Shown in pieces: positions 1-6,499 of a stretch of DNA of 11,265 nucleotides. The translations under genes were made by a program, and so were the position numbers. The stretch lies in NCBI GenBank assembly GCA_005787865.1, contig SXZN01000206.1, positions 1-11,265 of the forward strand, in the 5' to 3' direction. The notes under the pieces are model-generated. The model saw nothing but the letters and a program-made list of their open reading frames with translations. It was not told where the DNA came from and ran no database searches. The stretch is from Opitutaceae bacterium (GTDB lineage: Bacteria; Verrucomicrobiota; Verrucomicrobiia; Opitutales; Opitutaceae). Numbering within the stretch: position 1 is the first letter of the stretch; the number at the start of each line of letters is the position of its first letter.

Positions 1-48
1 CCCTGCAAAATAGTTTGCCGCATTTATCCGCCGAGCCATGGTTCGACT

Positions 49-429
49 GTGCGTTCGAAACCTTCTCTTCTCGCTTGGATTACGTGCGATGGGGTCCACA
101 TCGACCCTGCCTCCGGTAAGCACACCATCCTCGGCGTTTTTTCTAATATCCAAGCCCGCTCCTTTCCGGTCATGCACCCTTATATGGTGTGGTTTTTAAC
201 GCTGACGGATGTCCAGCCAGGGAAACACATGATCAAGATGTCGATGGGCCTTGATCCCACTAATCCGGGCGAACTCCTCCACCGCGAATTCGAATCCCAC
301 AGCCCCCTGCACCGCATTAATCTCATCAACGAACTCCGCAATTTGAGTTTCGATCAACCGGGGGAGTATTCTATTCTGATCGAGGTCGATGATGAACCGA
401 TCCTTGCCACTAACTTGATCGTCAGCTGA
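49..429 (+). CDS. DUF6941 family protein
   Basis: A 126-residue protein of unknown function that I recognise as DUF6941-like. The family hallmark is the opening LLAWITCDGVHID (residues 7-19), followed by a K-H-T-I-L-G-V-F motif (about 24-31) and an M-V-W-F-L-T-L-T strand (about 46-53). It has no signal peptide or membrane segment and looks like a single small beta-rich cytoplasmic domain. Members have no known biochemical role. The GTG at 49 was chosen because the conserved N-terminus begins almost at once. The frame stays open to the window edge, so a longer N-terminus cannot be excluded. The ATG at 38 is in another frame. No Shine-Dalgarno sequence is seen, and bases 1-48 hold nothing else I can assign. 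The kinase gene follows after 60 bases on the same strand. Confidence 0.8.
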   Translation: MRSKPSLLAWITCDGVHIDPASGKHTILGVFSNIQARSFPVMHPYMVWFLTLTDVQPGKHMIKMSMGLDPTNPGELLHREFESHSPLHRINLINELRNLSFDQPGEYSILIEVDDEPILATNLIVS

Positions 430-489
430 GCAGACTGCCCTCGAACGCACTCGCCCCTCCTTCCTGCCTAATTTCAACTTCTCCTTACC

Positions 490-1500
490 GTGTCCTATCC
501 TTCCTTTGACCTGATCGGCGTCGGCAATCCCATCATGGATCTGCTGGCCCAAGTTCCTGAATCCTTCCTGACGACCCATGTCACCGGCGACAAGGGCGGC
601 ATGGTCCTCGTCGATGACCAAGATATTATCCAACTCATCGCTCAGCTCGGCGGCACCGGTCTGGCCATCACCCCCGGCGGCTCCGCAGCCAACACAACGC
701 TCGGCGCCACCCGCCTGGGCTTGCGCACGACGTATCTAGGTAAGATTGGTGGCGACATCACGGCGAAGGATTACCGCGATAATTTTCTTGCCGCGGGCGG
801 CGATATCTCGCGCTTCAAGCACGCCACCCTACCCAATGGCCGCTGTCTCTCTCTCGTGACACCCGATGGCCAACGCACGCTGCGCACGCATCTGGGCGCC
901 GCCATGACGTTGAGTCCGGCTGAGGTCACCGGGGCTGATTTCGTCGGCGCGCGCCATGCGCACATCGAAGGTTACCTCATGTTCAATCCAGCTCTGGGCG
1001 AAAAAGTGGTCGCGACCGCGCGTGCCGCCGGTTGCACCCTCAGCATCGACCTCGCTTCCTTCGAAGTAGCAAACGTCGCGCGCGATTGGCTCATGGGCCA
1101 AATCAAGCAAGGCGTCGCCGTGATCTTCGCCAACGAAGATGAAATTCGCGCGCTCTTTCAGGACACCACGTCGAGTTACGATAGCCTCGCCAAAAAACTA
1201 GCGAGCTACGGCGGCATTGCGGCCGTGAAGATGGGCAAAGACGGCGCTTGGATCGCGCACGGGTCGCAATTACATCGCATCGCCCCCGTCCCCGCGGCGC
1301 AGGTCGTCGACACCACCGGCGCCGGCGATGCTTGGGCAGCGGGATTCCTCTCCGGTTATTTACGCGGCTTGAGCTTACCAGCCGCGGGCGCCATGGGTTC
1401 ATTGCTCGGTTCTGAAACCGTGCAGCATCTGGGTGCAACGATCCCCGAATTACATTGGCCGCGCCTGCGAGCCCAAACGGCCGCCCTCGCCAGCACCTAA
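490..1500 (+). CDS. PfkB-family carbohydrate kinase, probably adenosine kinase
   Basis: A 336-residue cytoplasmic kinase of the ribokinase/PfkB family, full length for the family. It should transfer the ATP gamma-phosphate to a ribose-type hydroxyl; adenosine to AMP is the likeliest reaction. Residues 10-17 (G-V-G-N-P-I-M-D) carry the conserved sugar-binding Asp17. The N-terminal signature GGSAANT is at 63-69. An N-x-x-E motif (N215 to E218), used for Mg/phosphate binding, follows. DTTGAGD at 274-280 forms the anion hole, with catalytic base Asp280. GGSAANT and the overall layout resemble bacterial adenosine kinases more than ribokinase (GGKGANQ), but substrate cannot be fixed by eye. The start is GTG at 490, where homology begins. 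The preceding sequence is pyrimidine-rich with no ribosome-binding site. It could take part in purine salvage, but no other salvage gene is nearby. Confidence 0.9.
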   Translation: MSYPSFDLIGVGNPIMDLLAQVPESFLTTHVTGDKGGMVLVDDQDIIQLIAQLGGTGLAITPGGSAANTTLGATRLGLRTTYLGKIGGDITAKDYRDNFLAAGGDISRFKHATLPNGRCLSLVTPDGQRTLRTHLGAAMTLSPAEVTGADFVGARHAHIEGYLMFNPALGEKVVATARAAGCTLSIDLASFEVANVARDWLMGQIKQGVAVIFANEDEIRALFQDTTSSYDSLAKKLASYGGIAAVKMGKDGAWIAHGSQLHRIAPVPAAQVVDTTGAGDAWAAGFLSGYLRGLSLPAAGAMGSLLGSETVQHLGATIPELHWPRLRAQTAALAST

Positions 1501-1516
1501 CGCCCGCCCCCATTTT

Positions 1517-2032
1517 ATGCGCCGCCTCGGCCTCACGCTAACTCTCCTGCTCGCCGCCGCTCCGATCTGGCTGCGCGCCCAGGAGGCTACGGCCGCCACG
1601 CCGCCGACCGCAGCGCCAAAGGTTTCTGCATCGGTCACCCAATCAATTACAGCGGCCCTGCCGAAATATTCGCCGCCGAAGCCCGTCGCGGAAGCGCAAC
1701 CAGCCAACGCCCCTAATCCGGATGTGATTGAATTGCCCAAGATGAAAGTGTCGCCCAAGCAGCGCCCGCGACTCACGCCCGACATCAGCCTGACCACGAA
1801 AGCGTTTAATGAGAAACTCGCGCGCGACAAATTGAGTTCCTTCGATCGCGATGTCCTCAATCGCTACACCCTCCCGCTCTTTGGCACGTCCGCCGCCGAC
1901 CGCGCGCGCGAGGAATATGAACGCGCCAAAAAAGATCAGATGGCCGCTGACGTGCAGCACCTCGCGCAAGTCGCCGAGGCGATCGACCCCGCGCAGGCCA
2001 AGGCCATGCGCCAAGCCATCGATAAACCGTAA
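1517..2032 (+). CDS. Small exported hypothetical protein with LNRYTLPLFG motif
   Basis: A 171-residue protein that I cannot assign to a named family. Residues 1-21 form a clear Sec signal peptide: M-R-R, a hydrophobic L/A stretch, then a W-L-R-A-Q cleavage region near residues 21-22. Residues 22-70 are rich in Ala, Pro and Thr and probably disordered. From about 70 there is I-E-L-P-K-M-K-V, then a conserved-looking segment with L-N-R-Y-T-L-P-L-F-G at 114-123, and a charged helical tail (about 126-171) rich in Arg, Glu, Lys and Ala. Similar short exported proteins with L-N-R-[FY]-T-L-P-L-F-G occur, from memory, in Opitutaceae; their function is unknown. The ATG at 1517 was chosen because it puts the signal peptide at the N-terminus. 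The frame extends upstream to 1433, but that would overlap the kinase gene and bury the signal. It follows the kinase stop by 16 bases. Confidence 0.75.
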   Translation: MRRLGLTLTLLLAAAPIWLRAQEATAATPPTAAPKVSASVTQSITAALPKYSPPKPVAEAQPANAPNPDVIELPKMKVSPKQRPRLTPDISLTTKAFNEKLARDKLSSFDRDVLNRYTLPLFGTSAADRAREEYERAKKDQMAADVQHLAQVAEAIDPAQAKAMRQAIDKP

Positions 2033-2105
2033 ACCTGCCGCCCAGCTTGTGCGGACCAAGCCGCTCCCTTTATTTTAAAATTCTTGGCCGGTAGCCCCAG
2101 CGCCC
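2033..2105 (+). promoter_or_regulatory. Gap before birA: AT-rich run, possible weak promoter
   Basis: This is the widest gap between genes in the window (73 bases). It holds a run of T and A at about 2066-2083, including TAAAAT at 2076-2081, five of six matches to a sigma-70 -10 box. No well-spaced -35 box is visible; TTGTGC at 2047-2052 lies 23 bases away, which is too far. A 5-bp stem (2045-2049 with 2057-2061, 7-base loop) just before the T-rich run could be a weak terminator for the preceding gene. Neither reading is strong. The only hint is the contrast with the GC-rich surroundings. Confidence 0.2.
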
Positions 2106-3107
2106 ATGCCCTCCACTGAAATCACCATTTTGCGCGAACTGCTCCCGGCGGACACCGGTTTAGTGTCCGGCCCGCGACTCGCAAAAATCCTCGGGATTTC
2201 GCGCGTCGCCGTGTGGCTGCAACTGCAGAAATTAACCAAGCAGGGTTTCGTTTTTGAAGCAGTCCAGAGTCGTGGCTATCGGCTCAAACAAATGCCGGAG
2301 CGACTCCACCCCGCTCTGGTCCAAGCCTTTCTGAGCCGCCGCCCTCATCCGCTCCATTTACTCTGCTTAGAGAGCGTTGATAGCACCAATAGTGAGGCTG
2401 AGCGGCAGCTCGCGAATGGTTGCGCGACTCCCCTGGTGATTCTCGCGCAGGCCCAGACCCAAGGACGCGGGCGCCGCGGCCGCGCTTGGCACAGTCCGGC
2501 CGCGGGCAATCTTTATTGCACCTTCGTATTTCGTCCAAAAATCGCGCCGGCGCGCCTCCAAGATTTTACGCTCTGGATGGGCCTGAATCTTTGCGGGCTC
2601 ATCGAAAATTTCACCCAGCTCAAACCGGGGCTCAAATGGCCGAACGATTTACTGCTCAATGAACGCAAAGCGGGCGGCATGCTCACCGAAGCGCGCATCG
2701 ATGCGGATCAGATCCGCGATCTCGTCTTTGGCCTGGGCTTGAATCTGAACGGTCGGGCCCAAGACCTGCCCCGCGAGCTGCAGCGGATCGCCACGTCGCT
2801 CGCGGAGGCCACCGGGGCCCCGATTTCCCTGAACCGGTTCGCCGCCGCCCTGATCGGTCGCGTGCTATCAGCCTACGACCAATTCATCGCCGACGAATAC
2901 CGCGAGCAATTTGCCGCGCTGTGGCTGCGCTATGATCTGCTGCGCGGTCGGCCCGTGACGATCACCCTCAGCGATCGCACCTTAACCGGCACGGCGATGG
3001 GGATTGATGCCGAAGGTTCGCTCATCGTCCGCCTCGACTCCGGCCGGACGGAACGCTTCCGCGCCGGGGAGGTCACCTTAAGCCAGCCCGCCGCGCCGAA
3101 GACCTGA
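2106..3107 (+). CDS. birA: Bifunctional biotin--[acetyl-CoA-carboxylase] ligase/biotin operon repressor BirA
   Basis: A 333-residue cytoplasmic enzyme that makes biotinyl-5'-AMP from biotin and ATP and attaches biotin to a lysine of the carboxylase carrier protein. Residues about 5-62 form a winged helix-turn-helix of the HTH_11 type (S-G-x-x-L-A-K-I-L-G-I-S-R-x-A-V-W), ending in S-R-G-Y-R-L. This makes it a class II ligase that probably also represses transcription. The catalytic domain carries D-S-T-N (92-95), the biotinyl-AMP loop GRGRRGRAW (120-128), K-W-P-N-D at 177-181 with the key Lys177, and K-A-G-G-M-L (188-193). A BPL_C domain spans about 280-327. Length matches E. coli BirA (321 residues). 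The ATG at 2106 sits just ahead of the HTH. No biotin synthesis gene or convincing BirA operator is in the window, so any regulated target lies elsewhere. Confidence 0.95.
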   Translation: MPSTEITILRELLPADTGLVSGPRLAKILGISRVAVWLQLQKLTKQGFVFEAVQSRGYRLKQMPERLHPALVQAFLSRRPHPLHLLCLESVDSTNSEAERQLANGCATPLVILAQAQTQGRGRRGRAWHSPAAGNLYCTFVFRPKIAPARLQDFTLWMGLNLCGLIENFTQLKPGLKWPNDLLLNERKAGGMLTEARIDADQIRDLVFGLGLNLNGRAQDLPRELQRIATSLAEATGAPISLNRFAAALIGRVLSAYDQFIADEYREQFAALWLRYDLLRGRPVTITLSDRTLTGTAMGIDAEGSLIVRLDSGRTERFRAGEVTLSQPAAPKT

Positions 3108-3144
3108 TACCCAAGCTTGCTCGCGAGGCCAAATCTTCGTGTAA

Positions 3145-4191
3145 ATGCTCCGTGCCATCGACTGCATGACCGAAATTCCCGACATCACCATTGAGGTCTC
3201 TCATCTCGTAAAAACTTACGGCAGCCTGACCGCCGTCGATGACCTCAGTTTCACCGTCAAACGCGGAGAGATTGTCGGCCTACTCGGCCCCAATGGCGCC
3301 GGCAAAAGCACGACGATGCGCATTCTCACCGGCTATCTGCCCGCCAACTCCGGCTCGGTGAAGATCTGCGGCCTCCCCGTCGCCAGCCAAGCGGAAGCCA
3401 CCAAGCGCCACATCGGTTACATGCCGGAAAATAATCCGCTGCCCGAAGATATGCGGGTGTCTGAATATCTTTGGTTTCGCGGCCGCCTCAAAGAAATGCC
3501 GCGCGCTAAACTGCGGGCGCGGATCGACGAAGTCCTCGAGCTCTGCGATCTGAAGCGCAACCGCCACCGCATCCTCGGCCGCTTATCCAAAGGCAACAAA
3601 CAGCGCGTCGGCATTGCGGAAGCGATCCTGGCAGAACCGGCTGTCATCATCATGGACGAGCCCACGATCGGCCTCGATCCCCATCAAATTATTATTGTCC
3701 GCGATCTCATCGCCAGTCTCCGCGGCCGGATGAGCGTGATCATTTCCAGCCATATTTTGCCAGAGATTGAAGCCACCTGCGATCGCGTGCTAATTATCAA
3801 TGGCGGCCGCATCGTCGCGCAGGGCTCGCCGGCGGAGTTACGCCGGGAAATTTTTGGTCACACCAGCTACCGCATTGAGTTCGCCGGCCACAACGCGGCC
3901 TTCGCGGCTCACCTCACCACCATCGATGCCTCCCTGAGCGTCGCGACCGTCGGCGACTGCAGCAGCGATGGTTTCTGTGTGGCCACGCTCGTCACCACGG
4001 CCCCCGAGGATCTCGGAGAAAAACTCCTGCAGAAGCTACCTGCTGGGGGCTATCGCCTCCGCGCCCTGCATCGCACCCAACCCTCACTCGAAGACGTCTT
4101 CCTCGCCGCCACGCGACGCAGTTGGGATGCGCGCCTCCCCGATCAGAAGGTCAGCCCCGGCGACCAGCGCCAACCGTTGCCAAAAATTTAA
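3145..4191 (+). CDS. ABC transporter ATP-binding protein, GldA-like
   Basis: A 348-residue cytoplasmic ATPase of an ABC-2-type transporter that powers the permease encoded next. Visible motifs are Walker A GPNGAGKST (48-56), a Q-loop region G-Y-M-P-E-N-N-P-L-P (91-100), signature LSKGN (147-151), Walker B IIMDEP with Asp171 and Glu172, D-loop GLDP (176-179) and switch His203. The Q-loop Glu in place of Gln and the LSKG signature recall GldA and related gliding-type ATPases. Residues about 240-330 form a C-terminal accessory domain ending in S-L-E-D-V-F-L-A-A-T, common in this subfamily. The longest start is used; the ATG at 3166 (residue 8) is equally possible and closer to where homology begins. 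It is the first gene of the five-gene envelope block, and its stop is 26 bases before the permease. Confidence 0.92.
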   Translation: MLRAIDCMTEIPDITIEVSHLVKTYGSLTAVDDLSFTVKRGEIVGLLGPNGAGKSTTMRILTGYLPANSGSVKICGLPVASQAEATKRHIGYMPENNPLPEDMRVSEYLWFRGRLKEMPRAKLRARIDEVLELCDLKRNRHRILGRLSKGNKQRVGIAEAILAEPAVIIMDEPTIGLDPHQIIIVRDLIASLRGRMSVIISSHILPEIEATCDRVLIINGGRIVAQGSPAELRREIFGHTSYRIEFAGHNAAFAAHLTTIDASLSVATVGDCSSDGFCVATLVTTAPEDLGEKLLQKLPAGGYRLRALHRTQPSLEDVFLAATRRSWDARLPDQKVSPGDQRQPLPKI

Positions 4192-4217
4192 CCGCCCGCC
4201 CCTACCGCCGCTCGTTC

Positions 4218-4979
4218 ATGCGCCATTACTTTACCATCCTCTCCCACGAAGTCCGCACCTTGTTATATAGCTCCAGCACCTATATCGCGGCCGTGCTTTT
4301 TCTTGGCGTGATGGGTTTTGTGTTTGCGGGCATTCTCGAACTCTACGCTAAAGCCCCGCAGGAGACGTCGCCCGCGGTCGTTTTCTTTCAGCTTTTTTGG
4401 TTTCCCGTTTTTTTCATGGTCCCACTGCTCACGATGAAATCGTTCGCCGAGGAACGCCGCTTGGGCACGCTGGAGACGCTGCTCACCGCTCCGGTCAGCA
4501 CGACCGAAGTGGTGCTGGGAAAATTTTCGGCGGCCTATCTTTTCTATATGTTATTGTGGGGTTCCACCTTGGGATTCCACTATCTGCTCAAAGTCTATGC
4601 GCGCGATGCGCGCTTCTTGGACCCAGCTCCGCTGATTGGCGGCTATCTTTTTATCGCTCTAAGCGGGCTGCTGTTCATCGCGCTGGGGATTCTCGCCAGT
4701 GCCCTGACCCGCAATCAGGCGGTCGCGGGCATCCTCTGCTTCACCTGTTTGCTCGGCTTAATTGGTGGCTTTAGTTACTTGGGCGAACTCAGCGCCCTGA
4801 ACGCCGAGGGGCTTCAACCCATTAAAAATGCCGTGGAATCATTGCGGATCCCCGCGCACATGGAAGACTTCACGCATGGGGTGATTGATACCCGGCAAGT
4901 GTTCTTCTACTTCACGGGCGCCATTCTCACGCTCCTCTTGAGCATTCTCGGGGTGGAAGCCAAAATCTTGAATAGCTAA
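4218..4979 (+). CDS. ABC-2 type transporter permease, GldF-like
   Basis: A 253-residue inner-membrane permease with about six hydrophobic segments, near residues 20-40, 53-73, 104-124, 137-160, 167-189 and 227-247. Between the second and third lies the ABC-2 hallmark S-F-A-E-E-R-R-L-G-T-L-E-T-L-L-T-A-P-V (75-93), which probably forms the coupling helix contacting the ATPase. The size suits a half-transporter that would work as a homodimer with two copies of the ATPase. GldF of Bacteroidota has the same layout. The ATG at 4218 was chosen because the family N-terminus begins there (M-R-H-Y-F-T-I-L-S-H-E). The frame opens upstream at 4122, but that would overlap the ATPase gene and add an unrelated Arg/Pro-rich stretch. 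The next gene begins 3 bases after the stop, so the two are probably translationally linked. Confidence 0.92.
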   Translation: MRHYFTILSHEVRTLLYSSSTYIAAVLFLGVMGFVFAGILELYAKAPQETSPAVVFFQLFWFPVFFMVPLLTMKSFAEERRLGTLETLLTAPVSTTEVVLGKFSAAYLFYMLLWGSTLGFHYLLKVYARDARFLDPAPLIGGYLFIALSGLLFIALGILASALTRNQAVAGILCFTCLLGLIGGFSYLGELSALNAEGLQPIKNAVESLRIPAHMEDFTHGVIDTRQVFFYFTGAILTLLLSILGVEAKILNS

Positions 4980-4982
4980 CGC

Positions 4983-6461
4983 ATGAATTTTGCCGACAGC
5001 TTTCGCGCCGCCCGCTGGATCCGTTTTATTAATCTGATCCTGCAAGCGATCCTTTTTCTGACGCTCTTCGCCGGACTTAATTACCTCGCCCTCCAGCACG
5101 CCTGGCGCTTCGACCTGACCCAAGGCCGTCAGCACTCCCTCTCCGCTGAGAGCAAATCCTACCTCGAAGGCCTCGAGCATAATGTCACGATTACGGTCAC
5201 CCTCACCAACGACTCCGATAATCCTGACCTCGCCTCCGCCTACCGCGACATCAGTGGCTTGCTGCGCGAATACGCCTACCAGTCGCGCAACGCCCCCAAT
5301 GGGAAAATTACGGTCCGCTACCTCGATGTTTATCAAAGTCGCCGCGAGGCCGAAGCCCTCCGCATCGACCAGCCGAATGTCGTCGTCCTCGAAAGCGAGG
5401 GCCGCCGGCGCGTCATGCCGCTCAGCGAATTTTACCGCGTTAACCTCAAGGAAAAGCGCAAAGAATCATTTTTAGGTGAAGCCGCGCTGACGGCCGCCAT
5501 TCTCGATGTCTCGGCGCCTAATAAGAAAAAGATTTATTTCCTCGCGGGCCATGGCGAGATGCGGCCCGACGAAGTCGATGGGGCCCACGGCCTCTCGCAA
5601 CTCCGCGACGAATTGCGCCAACGCAATTACGAGCTCGCCGGCCTTGACCTCAGTCTCACGCACAAAATCCCTGACGACACGGCGTTGATCCTCATCCCCG
5701 GCCAACAAGGTCGCGTGCAGCCCTTCGAGCAGGAATTGCTGCGCAATTATCTGCAGACGCGCGCCGGCCGCGTTCTACTTCTCCTCGATCCCACGCGAGT
5801 GCACGGTCTCGACGATCTGCTGTTTGATTGGGGCATCATCGCCTACGACAATATTATTCACGATACCAGCAGCGCCTATCTTTCCGACACCGGCGAACTC
5901 ATGCTGCGGCATTTCAAAAAAGACCATTACATCACGCGCAACTTAGTCAGCAGCGACTTGCCCGTGCTCGTCGGCCCCGCCCGCGTCGTCACGGAAGATA
6001 AAGGGCGGTCCCCCGATGACGGCCTCAACGTCAACGTCCTGATGGCCACGAATGATACCGCGTGGGGCGAGACCAGCTACCGCCTCCGTCTGCCCGCGGC
6101 CTATACGCCCGGCCAAGATTTAACCGGCCAACTCGGCGTGATGGTAGTCTCGGAGCGACTCAAGCCCGCCAATAATTTGCCGCTCAGCGTGCGCGGCGGA
6201 CGGCTCGCCGTGGTCGGCACGGCGGATCTCGTCACCAACAATCGCATCAGCTACGGCGGCAATCTTAACCTCTTCCTCGCCACCGTTAGCTGGACGGTCG
6301 ACCGCGATACCCAACTCAATATTCCCCCTCGGCCCATCCAGCGTTTCCAACTGGCACTGAGCCGCGATGAACTCATGCGGCTGCGCCTCGGCCTCTACTT
6401 GGTGGTGCCCGGCATCGTCGCTCTCCTCGGACTCGTGGTTTTCTGGACCCGCCGAAATTAA
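4983..6461 (+). CDS. GldG-like ABC transporter auxiliary protein
   Basis: A 492-residue protein of the ABC_transp_aux (GldG) family. A membrane helix spans about residues 16-38 and a second about 470-488, ending in F-W-T-R-R-N. The roughly 430 residues between them should be periplasmic. The segment after the first helix, R-F-D-L-T-x-G-R-Q-H-S-L-S (42-54), is the family's typical entry motif. Other markers are Y-F-L-A-G-H-G-E (185-191) and R-V-L-L-L-L-D-P-T (263-271), which belong to a glutamine-amidotransferase-like fold; no catalytic cysteine is apparent, so a binding or scaffold role is likelier. The ATG at 4983 lies 3 bases after the permease stop, which fits a tight complex with that permease. 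In Bacteroidota GldG works with GldA/GldF in gliding. Here the partners are conserved, but the role is unknown. Confidence 0.9.
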   Translation: MNFADSFRAARWIRFINLILQAILFLTLFAGLNYLALQHAWRFDLTQGRQHSLSAESKSYLEGLEHNVTITVTLTNDSDNPDLASAYRDISGLLREYAYQSRNAPNGKITVRYLDVYQSRREAEALRIDQPNVVVLESEGRRRVMPLSEFYRVNLKEKRKESFLGEAALTAAILDVSAPNKKKIYFLAGHGEMRPDEVDGAHGLSQLRDELRQRNYELAGLDLSLTHKIPDDTALILIPGQQGRVQPFEQELLRNYLQTRAGRVLLLLDPTRVHGLDDLLFDWGIIAYDNIIHDTSSAYLSDTGELMLRHFKKDHYITRNLVSSDLPVLVGPARVVTEDKGRSPDDGLNVNVLMATNDTAWGETSYRLRLPAAYTPGQDLTGQLGVMVVSERLKPANNLPLSVRGGRLAVVGTADLVTNNRISYGGNLNLFLATVSWTVDRDTQLNIPPRPIQRFQLALSRDELMRLRLGLYLVVPGIVALLGLVVFWTRRN

Positions 6462-6499
6462 CCCCCGCGCGTAATTCCACCGCTCACGCTTTTCCTGCC

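Noticed and set aside
1..39. Minus-strand ATG at 39 with an open frame running off the window edge (divergent gene start)
   Set aside because: Only 13 codons are visible and its start would be 9 bases from the GTG of the DUF6941 gene; no family signal can be judged.
1103..1513. Minus-strand open frame over the end of the kinase gene
   Set aside because: Its translation is mostly Arg, Pro and Trp, typical of an antisense shadow, and the + strand kinase motifs (DTTGAGD) lie in the same bases.
1433..1516. Upstream extension of the small exported protein's reading frame into the kinase gene
   Set aside because: It would overlap the kinase by 68 bases and bury a clear signal peptide; the ATG at 1517 gives the signal at the N-terminus.
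2028..2060. Possible BirA operator (TTGTAAACC palindrome) before birA
   Set aside because: The left arm CCGTAAACC matches 7 of 9 bases, but the right arm at the expected spacing matches only about 4 of 9.
3097..3139. Inverted match CGAAGA / TCTTCG around the end of birA, plus the CTCGCGAG palindrome
   Set aside because: The arms are only 6 bases with a loop over 30, no T-run follows, and the palindrome has no loop; not a credible terminator.
4122..4217. Upstream extension of the permease reading frame into the ATPase gene
   Set aside because: The added 32 residues are Arg/Pro-rich and unlike the family; the ABC-2 permease sequence begins at the ATG at 4218.
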